Shown piece after piece: positions 8,885-16,855 of a DNA stretch of 25,517 bases. The position numbers and the translations under genes are program-made. Under the pieces are notes generated by a model. The model saw only the letters and a program-made list of their open reading frames with translations, did no database searches and had not been told where the DNA came from. The DNA is from Ga0077553 sp038215275 (GTDB taxonomy: Bacteria; Acidobacteriota; Terriglobia; Bryobacterales; Bryobacteraceae): assembly GCA_038215275.1 (NCBI GenBank), contig JBBQRA010000067.1, forward strand, positions 1 through 25,517, in the 5' to 3' direction. Each line of letters starts with the position of its first letter. Positions within the stretch are counted from its first letter, which is position 1.

Positions 8885-8909
8885 GGTTACCTGCGCGGCG
8901 CGCGTAACC
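8885..8909. terminator. Inverted repeat between convergent genes, possible weak terminator
   Basis: GGTTAC (8885-8890) and GTAACC (8904-8909) form a perfect 6-bp stem around a GC-only loop, directly after the receptor stop codon. There is no T-tract on either side, so intrinsic termination would be weak. It also covers the last codons of the ancestral hydrolase frame. Confidence 0.25.
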
Positions 8910-9640
8910 ACTTGTTGCAGAACGTCATCGCCTGCGACCACGCGTCGCAGGCGGCCGTGGCGTTATAGTTAGCGCCCGTATCGTTGTGAAAAGTCGTGCC
9001 CCACTCCTTCGTACACGGTAAAGCCGAAGCGCTTCTGACGGGCGAGTAACTCGATCAGTACGGGAGCCATCCGTCCAGTCAGAGTCCGGTCGCGCTCGGC
9101 GTAGATCGCCAGGAGCGGGGCCTGGATCTGCTGAATGTTTTCGATGGCAGGCGGCGCTCCATAGAACGGCACGGCAACAGCCAACTCTTCGAGATAAACG
9201 GCCAATTCCCGAACGTTCGCCCCTCCGGCGCAGAACCCAATCGCGCCGATCCGGCCAAACTGGCACAGCGGCGAGAACTTTAAGTAGTCCAGCGCGCTGA
9301 TCAAGTCGCTTCGCCGCTGGTCCACCGTCGTCCGGTTGTAGGCCGCCGTCTGCTGCTTCGGTTCCGGGAACGCATGTACGCCGCCTTGGCGCGAAAGCAG
9401 ATCTGGCGCAATCGCCACAAATCCGGTGCGAGCCGCGCGGCGGCAGACGTCCTTGATGTGCTCCACCAGTCCGCGGTTCTCATGGATAATGATCATTCCC
9501 GGCTGCGGACCGCCGCAGGCCTGCGGCGTCTGCGCCTGCATCTCCGAGAAGCCGCCGAGCGCCCCGAGGGCCGCCACCGGACTCCCCAACATCTTCGTCA
9601 CTCGCGCCACCAACTCGCGGCGGTTGAACGCGCCATCCAC
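8887..9640 (-). pseudogene. Dienelactone hydrolase-like gene, frameshifted
   Basis: An alpha/beta hydrolase of the dienelactone hydrolase family, a cytoplasmic or exported esterase. The readable part keeps IIHENRG (Glu54), IGFCAGG (nucleophile Cys137), AERDRTL (Asp184) and GVGHDF (His215), so the catalytic set is present. Three lesions are visible. First, right after GHDF a TTTT run (8989-8992) has one base too many: the frame stops at 8969, while the next frame continues HNDTGANYNATAACDAW to a stop at 8887, 33 residues of typical family C-terminus. Second, the segment between MQAQTPQAC and GGPQPGM lacks roughly 40 residues that relatives carry before HENRG. Third, family-like sequence (HELVDIYVDGAFNRREL) extends upstream of the GTG at 9638-9640 with no usable ATG before an in-frame TAG at 9701. 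A sequencing error could explain the first lesion only. Confidence 0.75.
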
Positions 9641-9678
9641 ATAGATGTCGACCAGCTCATGGACAGGATCGCTATTTT

Positions 9679-9726
9679 CGTGCCTGTAGACATCCGGGCC
9701 CTACGGATGCGCCAAAGACAGGCACG
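9679..9726. repeat. Nested inverted repeat (REP-like hairpin)
   Basis: Outer arms CGTGCCTGT (9679-9687) and ACAGGCACG (9718-9726) are perfect complements; inside them CATCCG (9691-9696) and CGGATG (9704-9709) pair around a 7-nt loop. The 48-nt element sits between the decayed hydrolase and the heme protein gene. The ACAGGCAC core recalls repeats linked to REP-associated transposases, but I see only this copy. It could instead be an operator or 5' hairpin; its right arm overlaps the putative -35 region of the next gene. Confidence 0.55.
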
Positions 9727-9738
9727 GGATATGATTCT

Positions 9739-9744
9739 TACAAT
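9739..9744 (+). promoter_or_regulatory. -10 box just upstream of the heme protein gene
   Basis: TACAAT (5/6 match to TATAAT) ends 5 nt before the ATG at 9750. A possible -35 (AAGACA, 9715-9720) lies 18 nt upstream. There is no Shine-Dalgarno between box and start, so the transcript may be leaderless. Confidence 0.4.
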
Positions 9745-9749
9745 TAGCA

Positions 9750-12083
9750 ATGCGTTTCTTACTGCTCACATTGAGTGCCGTCTCGACTCTAACGGCGGCT
9801 GAAGACGTCGAGTTCTTCGAATCGAAGATCCGGCCGGTGCTCGCCGCGCGCTGTTACGGCTGCCATAGCGCCAAGTTGAAACAGGCTGAAGGCGGGCTGT
9901 ACCTCGACTCCTTCGAAGCGACGCGCAAGGGCGGACGCAGCGGCGTTCCCGCCGTCGTCCCCGGCAAGCCGATGGAGAGCCTGCTGATCAAAGTCATCCA
10001 AGGCACGCACAAGGATTTCAAGATGCCGCCCGGTAAGCCGCTGCCCAAAGAGCAGGTGGCCGACTTCGTCGCCTGGGTGGAGATGGGCGCCCCGGACCCG
10101 CGCACCGGCGGCACCGTCGCCGCCGTGAAACCGGCCTATGACTGGGAGAAAGAGAAGAAGCATTGGGCCTATCAACCGCTGCGCTCCGCGCCCGCACCCG
10201 TCATCGCGGACCCCGAATGGAGCCGCAATCCCATCGACCGGTTTCTGAAGGCTAAGCTCGACGAAAAACAGATCAAGCCGCTGCCGCGCGCCACCAAGCT
10301 CACCCTGCTCCGCCGCGCGACCTACGACCTCACCGGCCTGCCCCCCACGCCGGAAGAGGCCGCGGCGTTCCTCGCTGACACGACACCCCAAGCCTTTGAA
10401 AAGCTCATCGATCGCCTGCTCGCCTCGCCGACTTACGGCGAACACTGGGGCCGCCATTGGCTCGACGTCGTCCGCTACGCCGATACTGCCGGCGACGCCT
10501 CCGACTATCCCGTTCCCGAGATGTTCCGCTTCCGGAACTACGTCATCCGCTCGCTCCAACAGGACAAGCCGTTCAACGAATTCCTACGCGAACAACTGGC
10601 CGGCGACATCCTGCCGCACCAGAACGAAGAGGACCGCCGCGACAAGCTGATCGCCACCGGCTACCTGGCCAACGCCCGCCGCTTCGGGCAGACGGAAGGC
10701 GAGTTCTACCTCACCATCGACGACACCATTGACAACCTCAGCAAAGCCGCCCTCGGCCTCACCGTCGGCTGCGCCCGCTGCCACGACCACAAGTTCGACC
10801 CAATTCCCACGGCCGATTACTACGCCCTGTTCGGCATCTTCAAGAGCAGCAAGTACGCCGGGGCCGGCTTGGAGCACCATCAGTATCTCGATGGCTTCGC
10901 CGCGCTCGACCAGAAAGACGACGAGCGCATCCGGAAGCAGCAGGAGCGGATGGTGAACGCCTACCGCATCGTCAAGAAAGGCGACGGGAAGGATCCCAAA
11001 GCTCCCACGGACCAGCGTCTCGCCTTCCTCGAAGCGCAGGCGGATCTGCTGCAGATTCGCGGATCCTGGCCCGACCTTCCGATGGTCTACGCGGTCTCCG
11101 AGGGCACGCCCACGGACTCGAAGATCATGGTGAAGGGCGACCCGAACACGCTGGGCCCGGAGGCGCCGCGCGGCTTCCTCAGCATCCTCGGCGGCCAGCA
11201 AGTCCCGGCCGGTCACAAAGGCAGCGGCCGCGATCTGTTGGCCGGTTGGATCGCCGATTCGGCCAATCCGCTGACCGCGCGCGTACTCGTGAATCGCGTC
11301 TGGACGTGGCACTTCGGCCGCGGCATCGTGAATACGCCCAACGATTTCGGCGCCCGCGGCGAGAAGCCCACCCACCCGGAACTGCTCGACCATCTCGCCA
11401 CCGATTTCATGGCCAATGGCTGGAGCCTGAAGAAGCTCCACAAGCAGGTCCTGCTCACCCGCGCCTGGCAGGGCGCCTCCGGACACTCGGAAGCCAATGC
11501 CGTAAAAGACGCAAAGAACGAAACCTACTGGCGCTACGATCGCCGCCGCCTCACCGCCGAAGAGGTCCGCGACTCGATGCTGCTCGCCAGCGGCAATCTC
11601 GATCCCGTTCCCGGCGGCCCCCACCCGTTTGCCCCGCGCGCAAGCTACGTGCAGACGCAACACAAGCCCTTCGTCGCCGACCCGGCGTTATTCGACCACA
11701 ACAAGCGCAGCGTCTATCTCTTCCAGCAGCGCTTCAAGCCGCACGCCTATCTCGACCTGTTCGACGGCGCGGACTCGAACGCCGCCACCGCCGTCCGCGT
11801 GTCGAACAACACGGCCACGCAGGCCCTCTACCTGATGAACAACGAGTTCGTCCAGAAGCAGGCGGACGCTTTGGCCGTTCGGGTCGGCATGGCCGAACCC
11901 ACTTCCGCCGGGCGGATTCGCCTGGCCCACCGCCTGCTCTTCAACCGCGCGCCCACCCCGGCCGAGCAGCAGATGGCCGCGCAGTTCGTCGCCCAAACCA
12001 CCAGCCAGATTGAAGCCCGCGCCGCCTGGACCAGCTACATGCGTGTGCTGCTTTCGAGCAACGAGTTCTTCTTCGTCGATTGA
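9750..12083 (+). CDS. PSCyt1/DUF1549/DUF1553 protein with heme-binding motifs
   Basis: A 777-residue exported protein of the Planctomycete-cytochrome family. After a short signal peptide (MRFLLLTLSAVSTLTAA) comes a PSCyt1 cytochrome c domain with Cys35-Tyr-Gly-Cys38-His39 and a distal FKMPPG (likely Met ligand). DUF1549 (PSCyt2) spans about 155-355, with IDRFLKAKL, TYDLTGLPPTPEE, YGEHWGRHWLDVVRYADT and a second CxxCH at 341-345 (CARCHDHKFDPI). DUF1553 (PSD1) follows from about 490 (LLAGWIADSANPLTARVLVNR, WHFGRGIVNTPNDFG) to the C-terminus. At 777 residues it is on the short side for the family. Such proteins are almost always next to a DUF1501 gene, as here, 10 bp downstream. The role is not established; periplasmic electron transfer coupled to polymer breakdown has been suggested. 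Start: ATG 9750 at the signal peptide. Confidence 0.92.
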   Translation: MRFLLLTLSAVSTLTAAEDVEFFESKIRPVLAARCYGCHSAKLKQAEGGLYLDSFEATRKGGRSGVPAVVPGKPMESLLIKVIQGTHKDFKMPPGKPLPKEQVADFVAWVEMGAPDPRTGGTVAAVKPAYDWEKEKKHWAYQPLRSAPAPVIADPEWSRNPIDRFLKAKLDEKQIKPLPRATKLTLLRRATYDLTGLPPTPEEAAAFLADTTPQAFEKLIDRLLASPTYGEHWGRHWLDVVRYADTAGDASDYPVPEMFRFRNYVIRSLQQDKPFNEFLREQLAGDILPHQNEEDRRDKLIATGYLANARRFGQTEGEFYLTIDDTIDNLSKAALGLTVGCARCHDHKFDPIPTADYYALFGIFKSSKYAGAGLEHHQYLDGFAALDQKDDERIRKQQERMVNAYRIVKKGDGKDPKAPTDQRLAFLEAQADLLQIRGSWPDLPMVYAVSEGTPTDSKIMVKGDPNTLGPEAPRGFLSILGGQQVPAGHKGSGRDLLAGWIADSANPLTARVLVNRVWTWHFGRGIVNTPNDFGARGEKPTHPELLDHLATDFMANGWSLKKLHKQVLLTRAWQGASGHSEANAVKDAKNETYWRYDRRRLTAEEVRDSMLLASGNLDPVPGGPHPFAPRASYVQTQHKPFVADPALFDHNKRSVYLFQQRFKPHAYLDLFDGADSNAATAVRVSNNTATQALYLMNNEFVQKQADALAVRVGMAEPTSAGRIRLAHRLLFNRAPTPAEQQMAAQFVAQTTSQIEARAAWTSYMRVLLSSNEFFFVD

Positions 12084-12093
12084 GGTATTTCCT

Positions 12094-13437
12094 ATGACTC
12101 TGCCCCGCCGTCAACTCCTCCGTTCCCTCTTCGGCGCTTCCGCGCTGATGCCCGCCGTCGTTCAGAATCTGCTCGCCGACCAGCTATCCCCCAAGCAGCC
12201 GCACTTCCCCGGCAAGGCCAAGCGCGTCATCTTCCTGTACATGACCGGCGGCGTTTCGCACGTCGACACCTTCGACCCGAAGCCGGCGCTCGTTAAAGCC
12301 GCCGCCGAGAAGAAGACCTTCGGCAAGAAGGGCAGCATCATCCTGCCGTCCACTTGGGGCTCCAAACGCCACGGCCAATGCGGCACTGAGGTCAGTGACC
12401 TATTCCCGGAGATGGCCGGCATCGTCGATGACCTGTGCGTCATCCGCTCGCTGCAGAACGATCACAACGACCACTTCCAGGCCACGATGGGCATGCACAC
12501 GGGCTCGGTGACGGTGAAGCGCCCGTCCATCGGATCGTGGGTGAGCTACGGCCTGGGCACCGAGAACAAGAACCTGCCGAGCTTCATCGCGCTGGCCCCA
12601 GTGCTGCCGTACGCGGGGGCGCAGGTGTGGTCGTCGGACTTCCTGCCCGGCGCGCATTCGGGGACGCGGATCGTGGGCGGACCGCAGCCGGTAGCAGACC
12701 TGGCTCGGCGCGCGCCGAGCGAAAAGATCCAGTCGCTGGAGCTGGACTTGCTGGCCAGGATGAACCAGCATCATCAAGCGGCGCGGCCGGGCGACCCGGC
12801 GCTGGCGGCGCGGTTGCAGAGCTTCGAGACCGCTTTCGGCATGCAGAGCGAGATGCCGGGCGTGTTTGATTTCTCGAAGGAAACCGATGCTACCATGCAG
12901 CTTTACGGCCTGGAGCGTGGCCAGACGAAGGGCTTCGGCTGGCAGTGCCTGGTGGCCCGGCGGCTGGCGGAGCGCGGGGTTCGTTTCATCGAGTTGATCG
13001 ATACCGGCTCCTCAAACAACTGGGACGTCCACGGCGAGATCAACAACATGATTCCGCTGGCCAAGAACGTGGACAAGCCAATTGCCGGCTTGATCAAAGA
13101 CCTGAAATCGCGCGGCATGTTGGACGATACGCTGGTCGTCTGGACGACGGAGTTCGGACGTACACCGTGGGGCGGGCCGCCGCACGGGCGCGAGCATTAC
13201 AACAAGGTGTTCTCCTCGTGGCTGGCCGGAGGCGGAGTGAAGCCGGGAATGGTGTACGGAGGGTCGGACGAGTTAGGCATTGAGGTGACGGAGAACCTGA
13301 TGCACGTCCACGACTTCCACGCGACGATTCTGCATTGCCTCGGCTTCGACCATACGAAGCTGACCTATCGCCATGCGGGGCGAGACTTCCGGTTGACCGA
13401 TGTACATGGGAACGTAGTGAAGGCGATTCTCGCGTAG
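12094..13437 (+). CDS. DUF1501 protein, Tat-exported
   Basis: A 447-residue member of DUF1501, which has an alkaline phosphatase/sulfatase-like fold. The frame is open 84 nt further upstream, but the ATG at 12094 begins a twin-arginine signal (MTLPRRQLLRSLFGASALMP) and follows GAGG at 12082-12085, so it is the likely start. Family features are KRVIFLYMTGGVSHVDTFDP (metal-binding Asp/His region near 45-60), the DHNDHFQATMGMHTG segment, VRFIELIDTGSSNNWDVHG and the late VVWTTEFGRTPWG-x(4)-HGREHYN motif with HxxxH-type ligands. It follows the DUF1549/DUF1553 gene after 10 bp and surely forms an operon with it. Codon third positions switch from mostly C to mostly G at about 12470, inside the gene. 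Confidence 0.92.
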   Translation: MTLPRRQLLRSLFGASALMPAVVQNLLADQLSPKQPHFPGKAKRVIFLYMTGGVSHVDTFDPKPALVKAAAEKKTFGKKGSIILPSTWGSKRHGQCGTEVSDLFPEMAGIVDDLCVIRSLQNDHNDHFQATMGMHTGSVTVKRPSIGSWVSYGLGTENKNLPSFIALAPVLPYAGAQVWSSDFLPGAHSGTRIVGGPQPVADLARRAPSEKIQSLELDLLARMNQHHQAARPGDPALAARLQSFETAFGMQSEMPGVFDFSKETDATMQLYGLERGQTKGFGWQCLVARRLAERGVRFIELIDTGSSNNWDVHGEINNMIPLAKNVDKPIAGLIKDLKSRGMLDDTLVVWTTEFGRTPWGGPPHGREHYNKVFSSWLAGGGVKPGMVYGGSDELGIEVTENLMHVHDFHATILHCLGFDHTKLTYRHAGRDFRLTDVHGNVVKAILA

Positions 13438-13468
13438 GGCCTGAAAAGTTTCGGTGTCGTTTTCGCCC

Positions 13469-13495
13469 TTCCTGTAGCGCAACCTGCGCCAGGAA
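13469..13495. terminator. Hairpin after the DUF1501 gene
   Basis: TTCCTG and CAGGAA form an outer stem, GCGCA and TGCGC an inner stem with a 3-nt loop, separated by a TA bulge on one side. It begins 32 nt after the stop codon, where a terminator is expected. The strand is followed by A-residues, not T, so it lacks the U-tract of an intrinsic terminator on the + strand. Confidence 0.35.
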
Positions 13496-14122
13496 AAAAC
13501 CCCCTTGCAATTCGCGATCTGTTTGTTGCCGCCCTCCCATTGGCCGCCGCTGGGAACTACAACGTAGAGAAAATGAGTCCGGCTGGTTTGGCCGGCCCGA
13601 CGCTGATAACGAAATTGTTTGCGGCCACAGGGTCGCAATCAGCCGCGAAACACCGAGCCCCCGGAGGCGTCGCGATTTGCGACCGACAATATTACGCGGG
13701 AGCGGCCGGGGCTCTACTCTGTATCGAGGCCGGTATATGGGTACTGGTCGACGCCGGTGCGGGCGTACCGTTCGAGCGGGTGGAGCCCGGCTGAATTGGC
13801 GGTTAGTTTCAGCGCAACGACGTTTGGCACGTTTACCGCGTTTCTTCCGGCTGGCGGAGCCCTGACCGGTTCGATCAAGGGCGACGGCGACTCCAGCTCC
13901 ATGGGCGAGATCGAGCTGACGGTTTCGCCAGTTAGCTTGGCGCTTTGGGCAGCACCGAAGAGTCTCCGCCCGCCCAGCCGGTTCGTGATCAACGTGAAGT
14001 TTCAAGACAACGAGATGAAGGTGAATTAGAAAGGCAAGTTAGCCGGCGACCATCTCAACCTCACCGCCGAGACGCCGCAGGGCGAAATTGAGTGGGTGGC
14101 CAAACGCGGCTCCTGGCCGGCC
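13496..14122 (+). pseudogene. No intact gene; probable decayed ORF of a beta-strand protein
   Basis: This gap between the DUF1501 gene and the convergent receptor has no credible complete gene. From about 13790 the + strand (frame of 13790 and 14027) reads like part of a beta-strand repeat domain: ALTGSIKGDGDSSSMGEIEL, then FVINVKFQDNEMKVN, a TAG at 14027, and, still in frame, KGKLAGDHLNLTAETPQGE and IEWVAKR up to about 14110. The alternation of polar and hydrophobic residues and the G-x-L-x-G-D rhythm look like real protein, broken by a stop. Between 13510 and 13790 another frame reads LFVAALPLAAAGNYNVEKM, perhaps an old signal peptide. I do not recognise the family with confidence. Confidence 0.35.
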
Positions 14123-16522
14123 TTAAAAGAAGAACCGGAGGCGCGCGCCAAACGTCCGCGGCTGCACCACGCGCGTGCCGACGAACGCCGATTGGAAGTT
14201 ATAAAGCGCCGTCTGGTTGCCGATGTTCGACGCCTGGATGTTGAAGTCCCATTGTTTGCGATCGTTCCGGATACGCTCATAGCCAACGACGACATCGACA
14301 ATCGTGCGCGGCTTCGTGCGGGGCGGATCGCTGAGCAGATTCACGTACGGGAGGAGGTCAGCATAATCCGGGTCTTCCCGCACGACGTCGGGGTCCGAGC
14401 CGCCGGTGACGAGGCCGCTATCGTGACGCAGGGACACGGTCGAATAAAAGCCGCGGCGGTTCGTGTAATTCATCACACTCTGCAAGCTCAGCTTCTGATC
14501 GTGGTCGATCACAAAGGGCCCTTCGTTCAGCAGCGTCACGTTACCGTTGCCGATGTAGAGACCACCGACGAACGGCGGCGTCGAGATGGCGCGCGCATGC
14601 GTAACGGCGAGGCTGCCGGAGAGCCCCTTCCACGGCGTCATCACCAGGCGGCTTTCGACGGAGTTCACCCGGATAGCAAGTAACTGCAGCGGGAACACGA
14701 TGGGCGTATTGAAGAAGTTATTCACGTCCTGCTGATTCCGCGCGTTCTTATGATAGAACGACGAGTTCACACTGAAGCGGCGGCCCAGCGATTGCTGGAA
14801 GCCCACCTCCATCAGGTTCTGCTTCTCGGGGCTGATGCGTTGGACGCCGCCACCAGTGGCCTCGCGGATGGCCGGGTCGACGAGAACGCTCGCCTTCTCG
14901 GAGCTGGAAACCAGCAGGTTCTCATTCTGCGGCGTCTGCATCAGCCGGTTATACGACGCACGGAACACGGTGCCAGTGCGCTTTACGTGATACGAGACGC
15001 CGACGCGCGGCTGCCACATCGTGTCATCGACCAGGAACCGGTAGACGTCGTAGCGGAGGCCCAGCGAGACCTGGAAATCACCAAGCTTGATCGAGTCCTG
15101 CAGGTGGCCGGTGTAGAAGCCGCCGGTGCCGCGTTCCTGAAAGTTGAAAAGCCTGCCACCGCGGGATAGATCGAAGGGCAACAGAGTGGGCAGGTACTCC
15201 TCGCTGTCGGGATGGTTGAACGCGCCATCCGTGATGCCGAACGAAAACTGCTCGCGGAGGGGTATCCGCTGCAGGTCGATGCCGCCGCGAATGTTGTGGC
15301 GGCCGCGGACGGTGGCGTATCGATGCGTCAGGGCAACGGTGGTCAGGCGCCGTTCCTGCGACGCGGTCACTGGCGTGTCGCCCACACTAGGCAGCAGGTT
15401 GGAAGTGGACGTCCGCACCGAGTAGTTCATTTCATACGTGGAGCGCGCATCGAGCGTGCGGACCCAGTTAAATGCGGTGGAGAAGTCGCCGAGTTCCTGT
15501 CGCTGGTTCATCCGATTCGCATGCTGGCTTCGCAGGTTCGCGAGTTGGAACGGGGCCCGGCCCATCAGAAAATTGACACGGAAAATGTCGCGGTCGCTGG
15601 CTTGATAATCGAGCCGAAGAAAACCGCGGGAGGAGTTGCCGCCGTTATGCAGGTTGTCGAGCGAAACGGAATCGAGATAGCGGTTCGACTTCATCGTATT
15701 CACGAGGCCGGAGTAGCCGAAGCGGTTACTCTTGCCGGCGAACTGGGTGACTTGGCCGAGGGTGTCGTAACCGGCGGCGCTGAGGGCCGTGCTGCCGGTG
15801 AACTTGCGGTCCGTTCCGAGGCCGGATTTCGTGTTCACGTTGATCACGGCAGCAATCTTGGCGCCGTACTCCGCCGGGATGTTGCCGGTGAAGATCTCAA
15901 CGTTTTGTACGATGTTGGGGTCGACCGCGTTGGCGAAAGCGCCGGTCAACTGGTCCGTGATCGGCATGCCGTCGATGATGAACGACATCTGCGTATGGGC
16001 GCCACGCGGATGAATGGACCCGTTGGCGTTCTGCGCGAAGCCGGGGAAGGTTTGGACAACGGCTTCGAGGCCGCGATTGCCGACCGAAAGCACCAACCGC
16101 TCAATCTCTTTCTGATTGATCTGCGCCCGCGTGCCCGTGTCTTCCGGCGTGACGAGGCTCAGCGTTTCAAAGGCGGAGACGGTCGTCGACGTTTCCGCCG
16201 TCAGCAGTTGCAGCCGGACGGCCACCACCTGGGCCGCGGCGTTTGAGAACGTAATGGCCTGTTCGTGGATCTGAAATCCACCGGCGCGAACCGAAAGCTC
16301 ATACGTCCGCAACGGAATGCTCAACAGTTGGAAGCTGCCGTCGGGGCGCGTCTCCGCCGTTTGTTCGAAGCCGGTGAGGGCGTTTTTCAGCAGCACGCGC
16401 GCGCCGCCGACACCCGCACCGGACGGGTCCGTCACCGAACCGCTGACTGTGGCCGTCGTCTGGCCCCACAATACGCCAATGCAAGTCGCTACCGCCACAA
16501 GGGCGAGTCGAATGGAATACAC
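14123..16522 (-). CDS. TonB-dependent receptor with N-terminal carboxypeptidase-regulatory-like domain
   Basis: A 799-residue outer-membrane receptor. A signal peptide (MYSIRLALVAVATCIGVLWG) leads into a carboxypeptidase-regulatory-like domain (about 24-105; VSGSVTDPSGAGVGGARVLL, PDGSFQLLSIPLRTYEL), then a plug domain (about 125-235; NRGLEAVVQTFPGF, IHPRGAHTQMSFIIDGMPI, VEIFTGNIPAEYGAKIAAVI) and a 22-strand-type barrel ending RLRFFF with the terminal Phe expected of barrel insertion. The start is GTG at 16520-16522, supported by a Shine-Dalgarno 4 nt upstream. It is the last gene of a minus-strand series and is related in architecture, but not in close sequence, to the receptor at 6531. Ligand unknown. 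Confidence 0.93.
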   Translation of the reverse strand: MYSIRLALVAVATCIGVLWGQTTATVSGSVTDPSGAGVGGARVLLKNALTGFEQTAETRPDGSFQLLSIPLRTYELSVRAGGFQIHEQAITFSNAAAQVVAVRLQLLTAETSTTVSAFETLSLVTPEDTGTRAQINQKEIERLVLSVGNRGLEAVVQTFPGFAQNANGSIHPRGAHTQMSFIIDGMPITDQLTGAFANAVDPNIVQNVEIFTGNIPAEYGAKIAAVINVNTKSGLGTDRKFTGSTALSAAGYDTLGQVTQFAGKSNRFGYSGLVNTMKSNRYLDSVSLDNLHNGGNSSRGFLRLDYQASDRDIFRVNFLMGRAPFQLANLRSQHANRMNQRQELGDFSTAFNWVRTLDARSTYEMNYSVRTSTSNLLPSVGDTPVTASQERRLTTVALTHRYATVRGRHNIRGGIDLQRIPLREQFSFGITDGAFNHPDSEEYLPTLLPFDLSRGGRLFNFQERGTGGFYTGHLQDSIKLGDFQVSLGLRYDVYRFLVDDTMWQPRVGVSYHVKRTGTVFRASYNRLMQTPQNENLLVSSSEKASVLVDPAIREATGGGVQRISPEKQNLMEVGFQQSLGRRFSVNSSFYHKNARNQQDVNNFFNTPIVFPLQLLAIRVNSVESRLVMTPWKGLSGSLAVTHARAISTPPFVGGLYIGNGNVTLLNEGPFVIDHDQKLSLQSVMNYTNRRGFYSTVSLRHDSGLVTGGSDPDVVREDPDYADLLPYVNLLSDPPRTKPRTIVDVVVGYERIRNDRKQWDFNIQASNIGNQTALYNFQSAFVGTRVVQPRTFGARLRFFF

Positions 16523-16526
16523 AGAG

Positions 16527-16533
16527 TCCTCTC
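16527..16533 (-). promoter_or_regulatory. Shine-Dalgarno site of the second TonB receptor
   Basis: GAGAGGA on the minus strand lies 4 nt before the GTG at 16522 and supports that non-ATG start. Confidence 0.6.
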
Positions 16534-16572
16534 TATCGATCTAAGGTTGTTTGGGAAAGAAACCGCAACAGA

Positions 16573-16851
16573 CTAGAACGAAGGAGGCCCTCTGCCGGCG
16601 AGGGGCGCAACAACGGCGAAATCGGGATGCAGCGTCCGTTCGGCCACCACGGAGGCCACCCAGACCAGCACAACCAACAGGATCGAAACGGCAACCGCGG
16701 CTTCCGCGACCGCCTGGTCGACATTATTCAGCGAGCATTGGAAGGGATTGCCCGCCTGATGCTTATGCAGCGGCGTATAGATCGCCACGGCAAAAAACAA
16801 GACGAGCAGAGCGGTGAATACTGCTGCAAACCGCGACCGCGTCAAGCCCAT
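16573..16851 (-). CDS. Small two-helix membrane protein, unknown function
   Basis: About 92 residues from the ATG at 16851. A longer start at 16878 would overlap the upstream gene's stop, so I prefer the shorter form, which begins 5 nt after that gene. Two hydrophobic helices (FAAVFTALLVLFFAVAIYTP and AVAVSILLVVLVWVASVV) flank a short loop PLHKHQAGNPFQCSLNN, holding a His-Lys-His and a Cys, which probably faces the periplasm if the N-terminus is inside. The His/Cys loop resembles the loops of small metal-related membrane proteins such as DUF2946, but the similarity is only visual. It sits 50 bp upstream of the TonB receptor. Confidence 0.65.
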   Translation of the reverse strand: MGLTRSRFAAVFTALLVLFFAVAIYTPLHKHQAGNPFQCSLNNVDQAVAEAAVAVSILLVVLVWVASVVAERTLHPDFAVVAPLAGRGPPSF

Positions 16852-16855
16852 GCCG

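Noticed and set aside
8969..9640. Programmed frameshifting in the dienelactone hydrolase-like gene
   Set aside because: The shift site is a simple TTTT run without a slippery heptamer or stimulatory structure, and the gene shows other lesions, so decay or a sequencing error is simpler.
12010..12093. A longer DUF1501 protein starting at 12010
   Set aside because: The extension lies inside the preceding gene and would put the twin-arginine signal 28 residues from the N-terminus.
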